Below are positions 48,401 to 58,839 of a stretch of DNA of 64,000 bases, one piece after another; positions within the stretch are counted from its first letter, which is position 1; each line of letters opens with the position of its first letter. Source of the stretch: Pterobdella sp. o SKG-2022. Lineage: Eukaryota > Annelida > Clitellata > Hirudinida > Piscicolidae. Location of the stretch: the NCBI GenBank assembly GCA_964035795.1, contig OZ038322.1, positions 2,048,979-2,112,978 of the forward strand, written 5' to 3'. The translations under genes and the position numbers were made by a program. A model generated the notes under the pieces. That model saw only the letters and a list, made by a program, of their open reading frames with translations, was not told where the DNA came from and did no database searches.

Positions 48401-51400
48401 TTTTTAAATAAAGTACAATCCCTAACTAAACTAATGATTTTTCTTATAGAATTTGAAACCATTACCGACCATGCTTATTATTATTAAAAAATGCCTCAGA
48501 AACTTCAACTTGTGTGAAGTGATATTCGAGAAGAGTGGGCTCGTGAAGACGAGGACCCTGCCAGGTCAGACATGTGACCTCTTCAAGAAGAGCCCTCTCA
48601 ACGCTAGGTCTCTTTCGAAATATCCCATTGATGCTTCATTACAAGTTTATATTTTTCAAATGACGATGTAGAAGTTTTAGAAAATGTTTCCAAATTTTGA
48701 AAATACCAAATAAATGTTATTTTTGTTCTTGAAATCAAATGTTAGGTTAAAATTGTAAGCAATTATTAGTGGAATAAAAAATTGTTTGACTCGATGCAGG
48801 TATTTTTTGAAACACCAAGAGCTAGCGATCAACATACCAGAAGAGATGTCTGCTCAAGTAGCCGAAGATTTGAATTATGAATTATTGGATATTCCTCACT
48901 CAGAAATTGTTATCAAATTGACTTTGAGAGCTTTGGAACTTTTGCAACAAGTTGATCAGACTGAGCATGTTGTGGACTTGTTTAAGAAAGATGGCTGCAC
49001 CAAAAACTTGCAAAAATTCTCACAAGTAAGTTTCAGTTTTCACATTACTTTCTACGATCGTTAGTAAATACTTTTATTTCAAATTTTTAATTAATGTTGG
49101 TTCAAAAATGAATTTAAAATGTTGCAGTTGTCGAATCAAGAGATGTTGTGGGTGCCGACTGTGTTGTGTTCGGAGGCCAACATCAACAAAAGATGCAAAC
49201 TTATCAAACACTTCATTAAAATTGCCAGTAAGCAATAGTTTTTCCATTTTTGATTCAGTTATCAAATAATAATTTAAATTTTATTTTGATATAGGTTTTT
49301 ATTATTTTTATTTGAGAAAAATGTATTCAGTATTTAAGGTTTTATGTCGATAAAGTGTAACTTCTACTAAGAAGTGATTTTAATGAAACTCAAAATATGA
49401 GTTAACAGATTAAATCAAAACTTTACTCCATAATTGCAATATGATTTTTTCGCAGAATCGTGCAAAAAGGCGCAAAATTTCAACTCATTTTTTTCAATAA
49501 TCAGCGGTCTGAGACATGGGTCGGTGGAGAGATTAAGAAACACATGGGAGAAAATGAATCCAAAAGACTTGAGATCTTTCGAGGTTAATAAGATTCAGCA
49601 GATTTTTGTCATTTATTTTCAAATTATTGTGAAAATAAGAAGTTTTCCATGCATGATGGAATTAAAGCTTTCATAACTTGATACTTAACAACTATGCTTT
49701 CCTCCCTCCCTTCCACGCTCTTTGAGACCAGTGTTCACAAATATCTCAGACTCTTTGATGCAAAACGTTATGTTAAAAATGTAAGTTATACTTACAAAAA
49801 GCTTTTTAAATATGTGGGATGGAGTTGTAAGATGAAGAATCTGCTTCCAATGCCTTGCAGACATTACGGCATATATCAACATGGCTAAGGAACTTCTATT
49901 TATACCTCAAATTTATACCTTCTTAAAAATAAAAATAAAAATAAAATAAAATGTAAAATATTCTATTTAGAATTTTTTAATTTTATAACAAGATAACATG
50001 TTTTTTCAACTTCAACTTGCATAATAACAAATTAGATTGAAACGAAATCGAATTTACATCAGCAAGTGACTTAATTATATGAGTTCAACTTAGGAAAAAT
50101 TTAGTTTCAGTTAACAAAAGTCGGTAATAGTGTTTGAATTGATTTCATCTTACAAGACTGCAACTTCTTTCTTTTTTATAGCTTCATAGTTTTATTAAAG
50201 TGGACAATTAGCTGTGACATGAGATATCAACAGTCTTCAACATCAATTTATGAGATAGTCTTTTTTTGCCTTATTTAATTATTTAGCAACATTATGTTAC
50301 AACCATTTGAAAGCCATCAAATAAAATAGATACAAAATAATAAGCTTTTGTTTTTTACTGTGTTTTAAACTACATAAATCAATTCATAGTTTTAAAAAAC
50401 AATATTAACTCTACATTAATCATTGAAACGTTCATCATTTTGTTGTCTCATACATATCTTGAAACATGTGCCCTCAGAGCTTGCAAAGTGATATGGACCC
50501 AACCAGGAACATGGCTCGTTACAGGATACTTTTGAACAACAAAACACCCTCATATCCCGCTGTGAGAACTTTGCAACTTATGTAATATTTATTCGTTAAT
50601 CTTGCTTCCTACTTCTTGGAGATAATTTAAAATGTTATACAAAATGATTAAATTCATTGTGTTTTTAATTTAAAAAAAACCTAAGTTAATGTCCAATTCA
50701 CCTTTATCAAACACGAAATATTTTCGCAGATTCCATTTTATCCCATTTTTAAAAAAGATTTGACTTTCATCGATTTGGGGAATGACACAATCATTAAAGG
50801 AACTAAATTGGTAAACTTCGACAAGATGAGGATGGTTTCATCGACCATACGAGACATTAACAAACTCACTAGTGGCTCTTATATGGTTCCATGCCTTCTA
50901 ACAATTTTTATAACATTTTATTTTTAAAGTTTTCAAAACCGAGTTTTTGATAACTTTAGTTTTTGAATACTTGCATCTAGCGTATTGATAACAAAATTGT
51001 TGACAACTGATCGATGGAAAGGGTGGAAAGTTATGGGGAAATATTCAGTAGAGTTTAATAGTTTCCAATGAAATCAAATTTCAATTACAGGCATAAACAG
51101 TTAACAATGAATTTCTGAATTATATTTTTCAGAGTTTTTATTTTTTTATTGTTCTACATAAATAACTTCTTTCACAGGGCAGTTACAACAATTTCAAACC
51201 TTTCCAAACGAATCCTTTGGTATTCCAATCTAAATCATATGAAATGGTGAAAATCTCCTATATTAATGAATCGCTTTGATAAACTTTTTAAATGACTCAA
51301 ATCTTGCTATCTTATTTTTTTTTAAATTTAAAATGTCTATGAAATTTTTAGACTATACAAGGAAAGAAAGCCTCAAAATACATACAAGAGCTAACAGTAG

Positions 51401-51720
51401 TAACAGATGAAGAGGACCTCTATAATCTTTCATACCAGTGTGAGCCATCCAACAGACCTTCCTATAAAACTCAGAATTTAAAACCCTCTGAATTCGAAAC
51501 AGCAAAAATTTCTTCCGATTGTCAGTCTTTATACATAATAGCATCTTCAGAAGCTACCTTTTCATCAACTTCCACAAACACTCTATCTTCAATCACAACT
51601 TCAGGTTTTTCCTCTCTCTCTTCCTTGACTTCATCTCTATCATCTCCGCGCCTGTCTGCCTTGTCTTCAAGCACGTTTTCTCTTGCTTTAAAGAGCACAC
51701 ATGTAGAATCGACATTTTAA
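39411..51720 (+). CDS. RAPGEF2: PDZ-GEF, Rap guanine-nucleotide exchange factor (RAPGEF2/6 type)
   Basis: Twenty exons: 39411-39602, 40162-40269, 40898-41088, 41465-41585, 41637-41735, 41853-42122, 45467-45543, 46447-46576, 47098-47206, 47508-47874, 47976-48237, 48311-48375, 48500-48607, 48800-49025, 49128-49227, 49456-49583, 50478-50561, 50730-50885, 51178-51246, 51352-51720. Total 3231 nt, all phases agree: 1076 residues. Domain order is diagnostic. Acidic N-terminus; degenerate cyclic-nucleotide-binding domain about 95-215 (WYVVLDGELKV, GES.FGV); REM domain about 237-330 (FLLTYRVF); PDZ about 357-433 (PLGFLL, IFVRKVNNHCRGSELGMKEG); linker; RA domain about 625-700; CDC25 RasGEF about 710-930 (CKLIKHFIKIA, NFNSFFSIISGL, TWEKM, PIFKKDLTF, LVNFDKMRM). 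It loads GTP on Rap1/2 at membranes and junctions. The Ser/Thr-rich tail is short, so the protein is smaller than vertebrate and fly forms (about 1500). RAPGEF2 versus RAPGEF6 cannot be told. The start may lie in an earlier exon. Confidence 0.93.
41200..41265 (+). repeat. Dispersed repeat R1, short copy
   Basis: GTCAGTTCGACTCACGAAAA then GCTTCATGTTATTCAGTTAA and GTGTTTGGT. Lies in a PDZ-GEF intron. Confidence 0.55.
42575..43860 (+). mobile_element. LINE family G, RT domain and C-terminus, 5'-truncated
   Basis: Begins in the middle of RT (a frameshifted SCTNYRGISLS-like block, ASKSYNLILNRIRPVI, FIDFKKAFGSIDRSKMLKIL). Then comes an open stretch of about 317 codons to 43833: TSALVVTPEGNTDIFQVDTG, LQRDPLAPFFFIICLDYTLS, KLAFADDIALIE (intact FADD), a YLGGYTNSSREINTRIEKSW block, LYGFESWVM, VKNISWRDRLSNAQLYSQIP, GHVGLHNEPAKTLLFW, YRKRGRPNITLKDVLHENTG, and a final DRQIWRKNYVM. 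RTE-like layout, but a family different from A and B. Only the 5' end is damaged. Sits in the 3.3 kb PDZ-GEF intron between the REM and pre-PDZ exons, in the gene's sense orientation. Confidence 0.9.
50070..50270 (+). repeat. Dispersed repeat R1, diverged copy
   Basis: TATGAGTTCAACTTAGGAAA, CAGTTAACAAAAG, GTGTTTGAATTG and further on AACATCAATTTATGAGATAG align in order with 33690-33920. In a PDZ-GEF intron. Confidence 0.5.
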
Positions 51721-51781
51721 ACCAGTTCTGAAGATGAAATTCAAAAATTATAAAATGATAAAAATAACAATATTATAAACA

Positions 51782-51787
51782 AATAAA
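51782..51787 (+). terminator. Candidate polyadenylation signal AATAAA for PDZ-GEF
   Basis: First AATAAA after the stop codon, about 62 bases downstream. The AT-rich context contains further such hexamers, so the choice is tentative. Confidence 0.35.
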
Positions 51788-54700
51788 TAAGTAGCAATAA
51801 TAACAATAATCTTCAAAAAACAAACAATAATAATAAGAATAACAAATATTATTGAATATACAGTTATATTGCTTTAAAAATGATCGTTGTCAAAAGTGTA
51901 ACAGTGGCAACAGATTGAATATGGTTTCAAGGCCCCCCTCAGAGCTCACCCCAACAACACATTTGTAAACATCGTTTATACAGTCTGGTAGTCAACACGA
52001 CATCTGACGAATGAAACGAAACATTGTTTTATTTTGAAAAAATTAATTTAATTTTGAAACGGTTTGCAATTTGTATGAATAAATTTTGAAAATTGATTAT
52101 TAAATAAAAACTTTATCGTTTTGTGCGACATACTTTTATCAAGTGGCAAAATTTAAATGAAATAACAGAGTTTTTGGAATAAAAAGATGAAATAATTTCA
52201 AAACGAATAATTTTCCAATTTGTGTTTGCTTAGATGGATTTGATTTTTTAACTCTCCCAAGTCAACGATTGTGTGCTTTCGTTTGAAACTCGGTGGATTG
52301 CAGCTTTTGAAGACTGTGATATCAATTTCAACATACAAAAAAGTATTTTCGAGCATAAATGTTAAAAAAAGCTATTTTAAATGGGAATTTTCCAAATGAA
52401 AAGTGTCTACCAGTGTGTCCAGGGTGACACTCTATTGAGGCCTCGTTAACATTCCAAAAATCCTCGTTTCCACCACGCCAGTTGTATCACTGGTTTTAAA
52501 AAACCAATAAAAAAATTTTAATTTTCCATGTTTGAAATAAAAGATTGATATTTTAATTATCACTTGGTGCCTCGAACTAAAGTTAATTGAAAAACTATAA
52601 AAGCTAATTTAAACACCGTAGAAGACTGTAAACACTTTTGTGGCAAAAAAATTGGATTTAATGGTTTTTAACATAAAAACACTTTTTGCAAAACTTCACA
52701 ATTTCCTCTTCATCTTGAACACTCATTCTTGTTTTGTGTCTTCATAAATTCATTTTATCTCTTTAAGAAATTTCCATAACATTTTATTTATTCATGTTTT
52801 CAAATCCATATACCGATCGGGTGTTATAATAATCTTTTCATTAAAGTTCAAAAAATACTAAACTCCTTCCGTTAATGGCAAACTTGGTTATGAGAACTGT
52901 GAACGATGGTTCGGTCCATCTGACGCCGTATTTTTTACAGAAATACATGGAAAGCTTATAACAGCTAAAAATTAGCCACCTTAGTTTCATGTACTTTTAT
53001 AAAGATTTTTAACTTTGCAATTTTTTCGAGCATTCTAAAATCTAGCAGTTATGTACTAATTGAATTTCCAAATAAAAATTATCAATAATATTTATGGATA
53101 TTTTATCATTTTACGAATAACTTGCTAACATTGAAAAGTTTAAAAATAACTCAGAAAAAATTGTAATCCTTCACTTCATGTCATATACAAACTACGGTTG
53201 AAAATTATCCAAATCATTTTAAAAATATAGCACTCTTTGGATATTCTTTCTTTTTGTGAACACTTGGAAAAAAATTCGCAAAATGCATTGGTTGAAAGAC
53301 CTGCATTCAAGGCTTTGGTGAGTTTGTTTATAGGTAGTTTGAGCTGCTTCAATCAGCGCTCGAATCATTATTGAAACATTAATTCTCTTCTTTTTGCGAC
53401 TATAATGTTGATATTGCACCAGCATTTTCAAAAAGCATTTTAAGGAAACAAGTATTTTTGATAATTGAAAGTTTTTTGGGGAGCTCTTCACCCTGCTTCC
53501 ACCAACACCCTTTCCCATCCAACACAGTCAATATTCAGTGCTTTTCTATGCCAATGTCGTTTCTATTTAATGAAAAAATTTTAAATGTCAACCTACAAAC
53601 TAAACAATGATTACCATTTTTATAAAACAGTATTTTTTTAAAATTTAATCTTCTAGAAAATGGATACTAATTTGAAACGATTTGAAGATATTTCGAGATG
53701 GGTTAGTGCATGGGATATTTGCATATGAATGCTTGCAATATAAGCTGGTGTCTTCCTGGAGTCTCCCATTAACACTGCTTTAAAATTTCAAGTATTATTT
53801 TGTTTTGAACAATTTTTTCAAACAGCTTCTCAACAATTAATTTTGAAGTATTTCTTTCAGTTATTATTTTAGTCATTTATTTCTAATTCATAATGAATAG
53901 TATTTATCAGTTAGTAAAATAATTTATCGATAGAACACGTGTTAAAAATTTTCTAGAGGTAATCTACCTTTGCTACTTCTGCCATAGTGCCAGCACTTTG
54001 AAGATTGGCAATCATACTCACCCAAACAGTTTTGTGTACAGAAAGAGGATTATATTGAAAGGTGTTTCACAACATTTTGAAGTTTCCCTTATTTAAAGGT
54101 AAATATCACTATTTATACTCTTCTTTATGATAGACTTTTGCAAACATTTCCTTTAATTTTGGTCAAGATTTTAAAAAATTCAACTTTTGAATCTTAAATA
54201 AAGCATTAATATTTATAAATTTTATAACAAAAAACAAAAAGAGTACAAAAAATGTTGTTTTTGTTGAACCATTCAAAATAAAGCATTTTGCCTGAGGATC
54301 TTAGGGAACCTCGAACCATTGCAAATTACGCCATTTTTTCGATTTATTACCACGCTTCGTTAAACGTTTTTCATATAAAATAGTTCATAAATTTACCTAA
54401 TAAATTGCTCAATTATATTAGAAATGTAGTTTTTGCTATAAAAAGTTGCATATGAAATAGCGAGGTTCTAGAAATGATGGAAAAAACACATTTTTGACAA
54501 TTAACTTCTGTAGGATTCAAACTCGATTTATGTTGGAAACTAGTTTTTGATGTTTCTGAAAAGTTTAGTTGTTCAAAACAACATGTTCTCTTATATAACT
54601 GAAAAATGCGTCTTTCAGTCAGTCCAAACAGGATGATCTTTTAATTGAATATTTGTTTGTTGACGCTTGATATAACTTATTTTAATAAAATTTTGAGCTT

Positions 54701-57700
54701 CATTCATTTTTTTGAATAATTATTTGAAAATATTGGAAATCTGAGATAGTGTTTGAGAAAGCATACTATATCAGAAGTCATAAATGCGATTTCATGCAAT
54801 AACTTGGAAGTTTTTTGAAAATAATCTATTGGAAAAAAGAAAGTGCTGAAAAATGAAATAACTTATGAAAATACTATTTATTTGTTCACTAAATAAAATC
54901 AACTACCATTGCGAGCTTAAACGTCAAAATCAAGCACTTGGCATCATAAACTCAAATGCCTTTAATAACTGATTATCTAATAAAAGTTATAGAAATTAGC
55001 CATACATCAAAAAGACTTCATTTCATTTATCACTATTAGCTTCTTCTCAGGTTCCCCTTATCACCACCAAACTTTCCATCAATCACTATTACCTTCAAAC
55101 CCGCCCATAGATTAAAAGAAAACATCAGGGCATATTTTGGAAAAATAAGATTTTTTCGAATGATTTTTCTACATTTGAAAAATAAGTATTGTAATTAGGT
55201 TGAAAGAATTGTAACAATCCTACAAAAATAAACTACAAAGCTTGTACAAAAACAAACACACAAAAGTCGATGTGTATAATTTCATCAATCAAGTTTTTAT
55301 CAGAAAGTTACATACGCAAATGTACATTACTAACCTTCACTAGCTCACAAAATAATGCTTGATTCATATAACTACTATTATTAGCTTCAAAAGAGTACTA
55401 TAAGAAACATGTGAGCTGGAAGTTGCTTATGCAATAAAAAAAAAAACCAAGCAGGCAAATGATATTAAACAAGTTAATGTTGCAACCCTTTATGGAGGTT
55501 TTGCCGAAAAGCTTTTTTTGAAGGCTTAAAATTTTTTAAAGACAATCTGCGTTCAAGCTTTTTTTAACGAAAAATGCAAAAGGAAAAATGAATAAATAAA
55601 CGGTTTTAAATACATTGAATTAATTATAAATAGTGATTTGATCGTGAAAGACCAATGCCAAATTCAATACTTCGTTATATAAAGTTTAGCATTGATACTC
55701 CACCAATCTAGTATTGTATTTCTGTCCATCCATCCATGCATTGCTTTAAATAGTTTTAGAAAAATTTATATATGTTATTTTTTGGGCTTATCTGTCTCTC
55801 GAATACAAGAAAATTTGAATTTTTGTAGGTGCTCAATGTTTTTGCCAAATCTTTTGAAAATTTTTTGGAATTTTGCACAAATATATAGCTTTGGTGATGG
55901 GGTTGCATTAAATATGGTTTGGAGCTCTATAGGTTGTTTCTGGCAACTTTCACGTTCTGTCAAAGTTGCTTTTTTGATTTCCAAGTACAAAACATTAGTT
56001 TAACTATTTTCTACACATATTCGAAGTAATTGAAAAAAGGGTACTATCAAAGTTTCATCTCACATCAAACTTAACAACAAAATTGTTGTTACTTTTCGGA
56101 AAATAATAAACTTATGTAACAAGATTTATCCCCCTAAATTCCGTTGTTCATCAGCAGTTCTTGGTTTCAATGAGGCTAGATGTTTTAGACTATGGAGTTT
56201 CAAGCTTTGCATAATTTTTTCACTTTTAGACTTGATTGATATTTTTGAAAGACTGAGTTGACTGAAGGAAATAGTTGGTCGATATAAAAGCCCAGGTTGA
56301 AAGTTTAGTATTGAAGAAGAAAGAAAAAGTTTCTTTAGATTAAATTATACTTTCAAATTAACTAAGTCAATAAAGAGAGAGTATATAAATATATGAGACT
56401 CAAAACTACGGTGGTGAAAAAAACATCAAAAGTGAAATGGTATTGTTACACATGAAATGAAAGTAGCATTAAAAGCAGGTGTTTTTGACGCCTATTAGTG
56501 CAATTATAACTGCCTTTTCGGCACCAAACTTGCTTGGATTCCAATGCATAGGAAATAAAAAATTTCATGTTTGACACTCCATCATATAAAATTCATTTAT
56601 TATTCGGTTTCACAACTTCAAATGCTGATGAAGATAGTTCAATAGAAAGATGAAAAATGTTGTTTCAGAATTTTATAGATACAAAAGACCAATAAAACAA
56701 AAAATTCCAAATATTCACGCTCAAAACAAGAACATTTAAACTCTAGAGCTATGATGGATAGAATGCACAGTAAACTGATTGAAACTTGAGATGTTTTCAC
56801 TGAAAGTTTAAAGCATGTAAAATGGCTATCTCGCGCAGTTTTAGAGGCTTTTGATTGAAAATTTGTTGATCGTTCAAAAAGCATGAAGAGCAATTAAGAA
56901 CTTAATTTGAATTTTATCGTATTTTAAAAATTTTCAGTGATAACTCAATGTTTGAAAATTAATTAAAAGAATTTAATTTAGGATAAATCAGTGGCATTTC
57001 ATGGGAGTTATGCAACTCGAATGATAAAAAGCAGAGAAACATTGAAATCTTATAAAACTGTGTAGTGCGGCATGCTTCCAACAGTGAGTATTGACCATAT
57101 TTGTTTCAATACCGCTATTGCTTTTTTAATGTTACAAACATCTTGATATTTCCACAAAAATAGAAACAATGCAGGTGAATAAATCAGAAATGGCTTGGGG
57201 GTTGAATCTTGAATAGGATTTAAAAATTATTTCCAAGTGTCATAGGCAAAGCATTTAAAATTTTTATCAGGCACCGCACAAGATTGCGTCATCTCGAAGC
57301 AAAGAATTATTTCTTTAAATTCAATTCAAGTTTATTTTTAGACCTCAAATTCTATAACTTTATACTCACAATAGACTGAGTTATTTGAAAATGTTCATGG
57401 TTTTTTATAATTTAAAATGTATGAAATAAATGCCGGTAGAAAAAAAAATTTTCAAGCTGTTGGAAGATAATGAAAGGTACAATGAAGTGTGCACTTGATA
57501 GGTTTGGCACAAGCACAAGAGAGCCTAGCATGCTTTGACTCCTTGAATATAATAAAAAATAACTTAAAAGATATTTTCAAATAGATTTTCAATAATCCTT
57601 TTGTTAAACGGGAGTAAATTATTTATTTTTTGCACATTAAGTGCTTTAATTCATTATATTTCCATTTTCATTTATTTATTGAACCCTTTATACAATATTT

Positions 57701-58397
57701 GAATCTCAATTAAGATTTATGTGAATTAGTTTTTGAAGCATGTTAAGTCTTTTTTGGTTAAATAATTATTTTAAAATGGTAACTATTGAAAAAGACGATT
57801 TATAACAAACTAATATTTTAAATTTATATTGAAAAATTTTATGGCGCATGTCGCAACATTCACTACTTGCATCGAAGCATAGACGCCAAATTGTTTTTTA
57901 ATTGAATCTTCGATGCAATTGTTTTCTGATGCTGGCTGCAAAATTGAATTTTAATGTAATGAATCTAAAGTTCCATATGATAAATTTTTGGTTTTTATTT
58001 TTAAGGAATGAAGGTTTAAAGCATATTAATTTGGAAAGCCGCTTCGAGTTATGTTTTTTGCAATCTTTGAGCATCAGTATCCGAACAGTTTCAGTTTTTA
58101 AAAATATCAATTTTTATTATCTAATATAATGATGAATTATTCAATAATTTATAAAACAATATGTTTTTTTTAAACAGACTGAAAAGCTGCTAAATGTTGC
58201 GAGTGTCGAGCCATGCTTGCTACCTCACTAAGCCATGCCCACTGCCACTCTGCTCTTAACAATCAACCCATCACTAACAAAAATAAAACTGGAGCTGCAA
58301 CAAATAAAAGTACTGTCTAAAAAAAAGAAAAAAACTCGGAATTCTCAATTGAAAAAAATTTTAAAGTTTTAAGTTTAAAAAAAATTTAAAAAACATA
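51788..58397. other. Large AT-rich intergenic region, no supportable gene
   Basis: About 6.6 kb. I found only short chance frames (for example minus strand 53219-53518, plus strand 55692-56003) with no recognisable domains, no SINE heads and no LINE motifs. It separates the PDZ-GEF and PCBP genes and probably includes the 5' region of the latter. Confidence 0.5.
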
Positions 58398-58757
58398 TCT
58401 TCAGAACTATTTACAAAAGCAACTGTTTCTGATGCAAAACTTATAATTGCAAATAAAAAAAAGAATTTAGAACCGAGTGTTTCATGCAAAACTCTAAATA
58501 CGAGAATAAATTCAAGCTCTATCATTAAAGCCACAACTACTACTACTATAAGTGGCGATAATAAAAATATACCAAGCAAACACATAAGACCGTCAATAAA
58601 ACAACACTCAACTTCGCCTTTTAAACCCATTATAAATTTGAAATTTGACTATAAAAATTCCAATAAACTCCCAAAATTTTCTGCAACTGGAGAAATCTCT
58701 TTAACAAACAAAAAAGAAACTAGATCAGTTAGTGATAATCGTTTGGAAGACACGCAT
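58398..58757 (+). other. Coding-like Ser/Lys/Asn-rich open stretch upstream of the PCBP exon
   Basis: Open for 120 codons: SSELFTKATVSDAKLII ... SSSIIKATTTTTISGDN ... STSPFKPIINLKFDYKN, ended by TAG at 58758-58760. It then continues open to a second TAG, and the KH-proximal frame (shifted by one) opens at 58825. It has the same low-complexity flavour as the first part of the KH exon, so it may be the N-terminal disordered region of the same protein. I could not find a donor-acceptor pair that joins the frames in phase. Confidence 0.35.
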
Positions 58758-58839
58758 TAGACCCCACTGAAAGGTGCACAAAACAATCTCTCACAGTCGC
58801 ATAATTCTGAAACAAGCTTATTGAAAAAAAAATTGTAGT

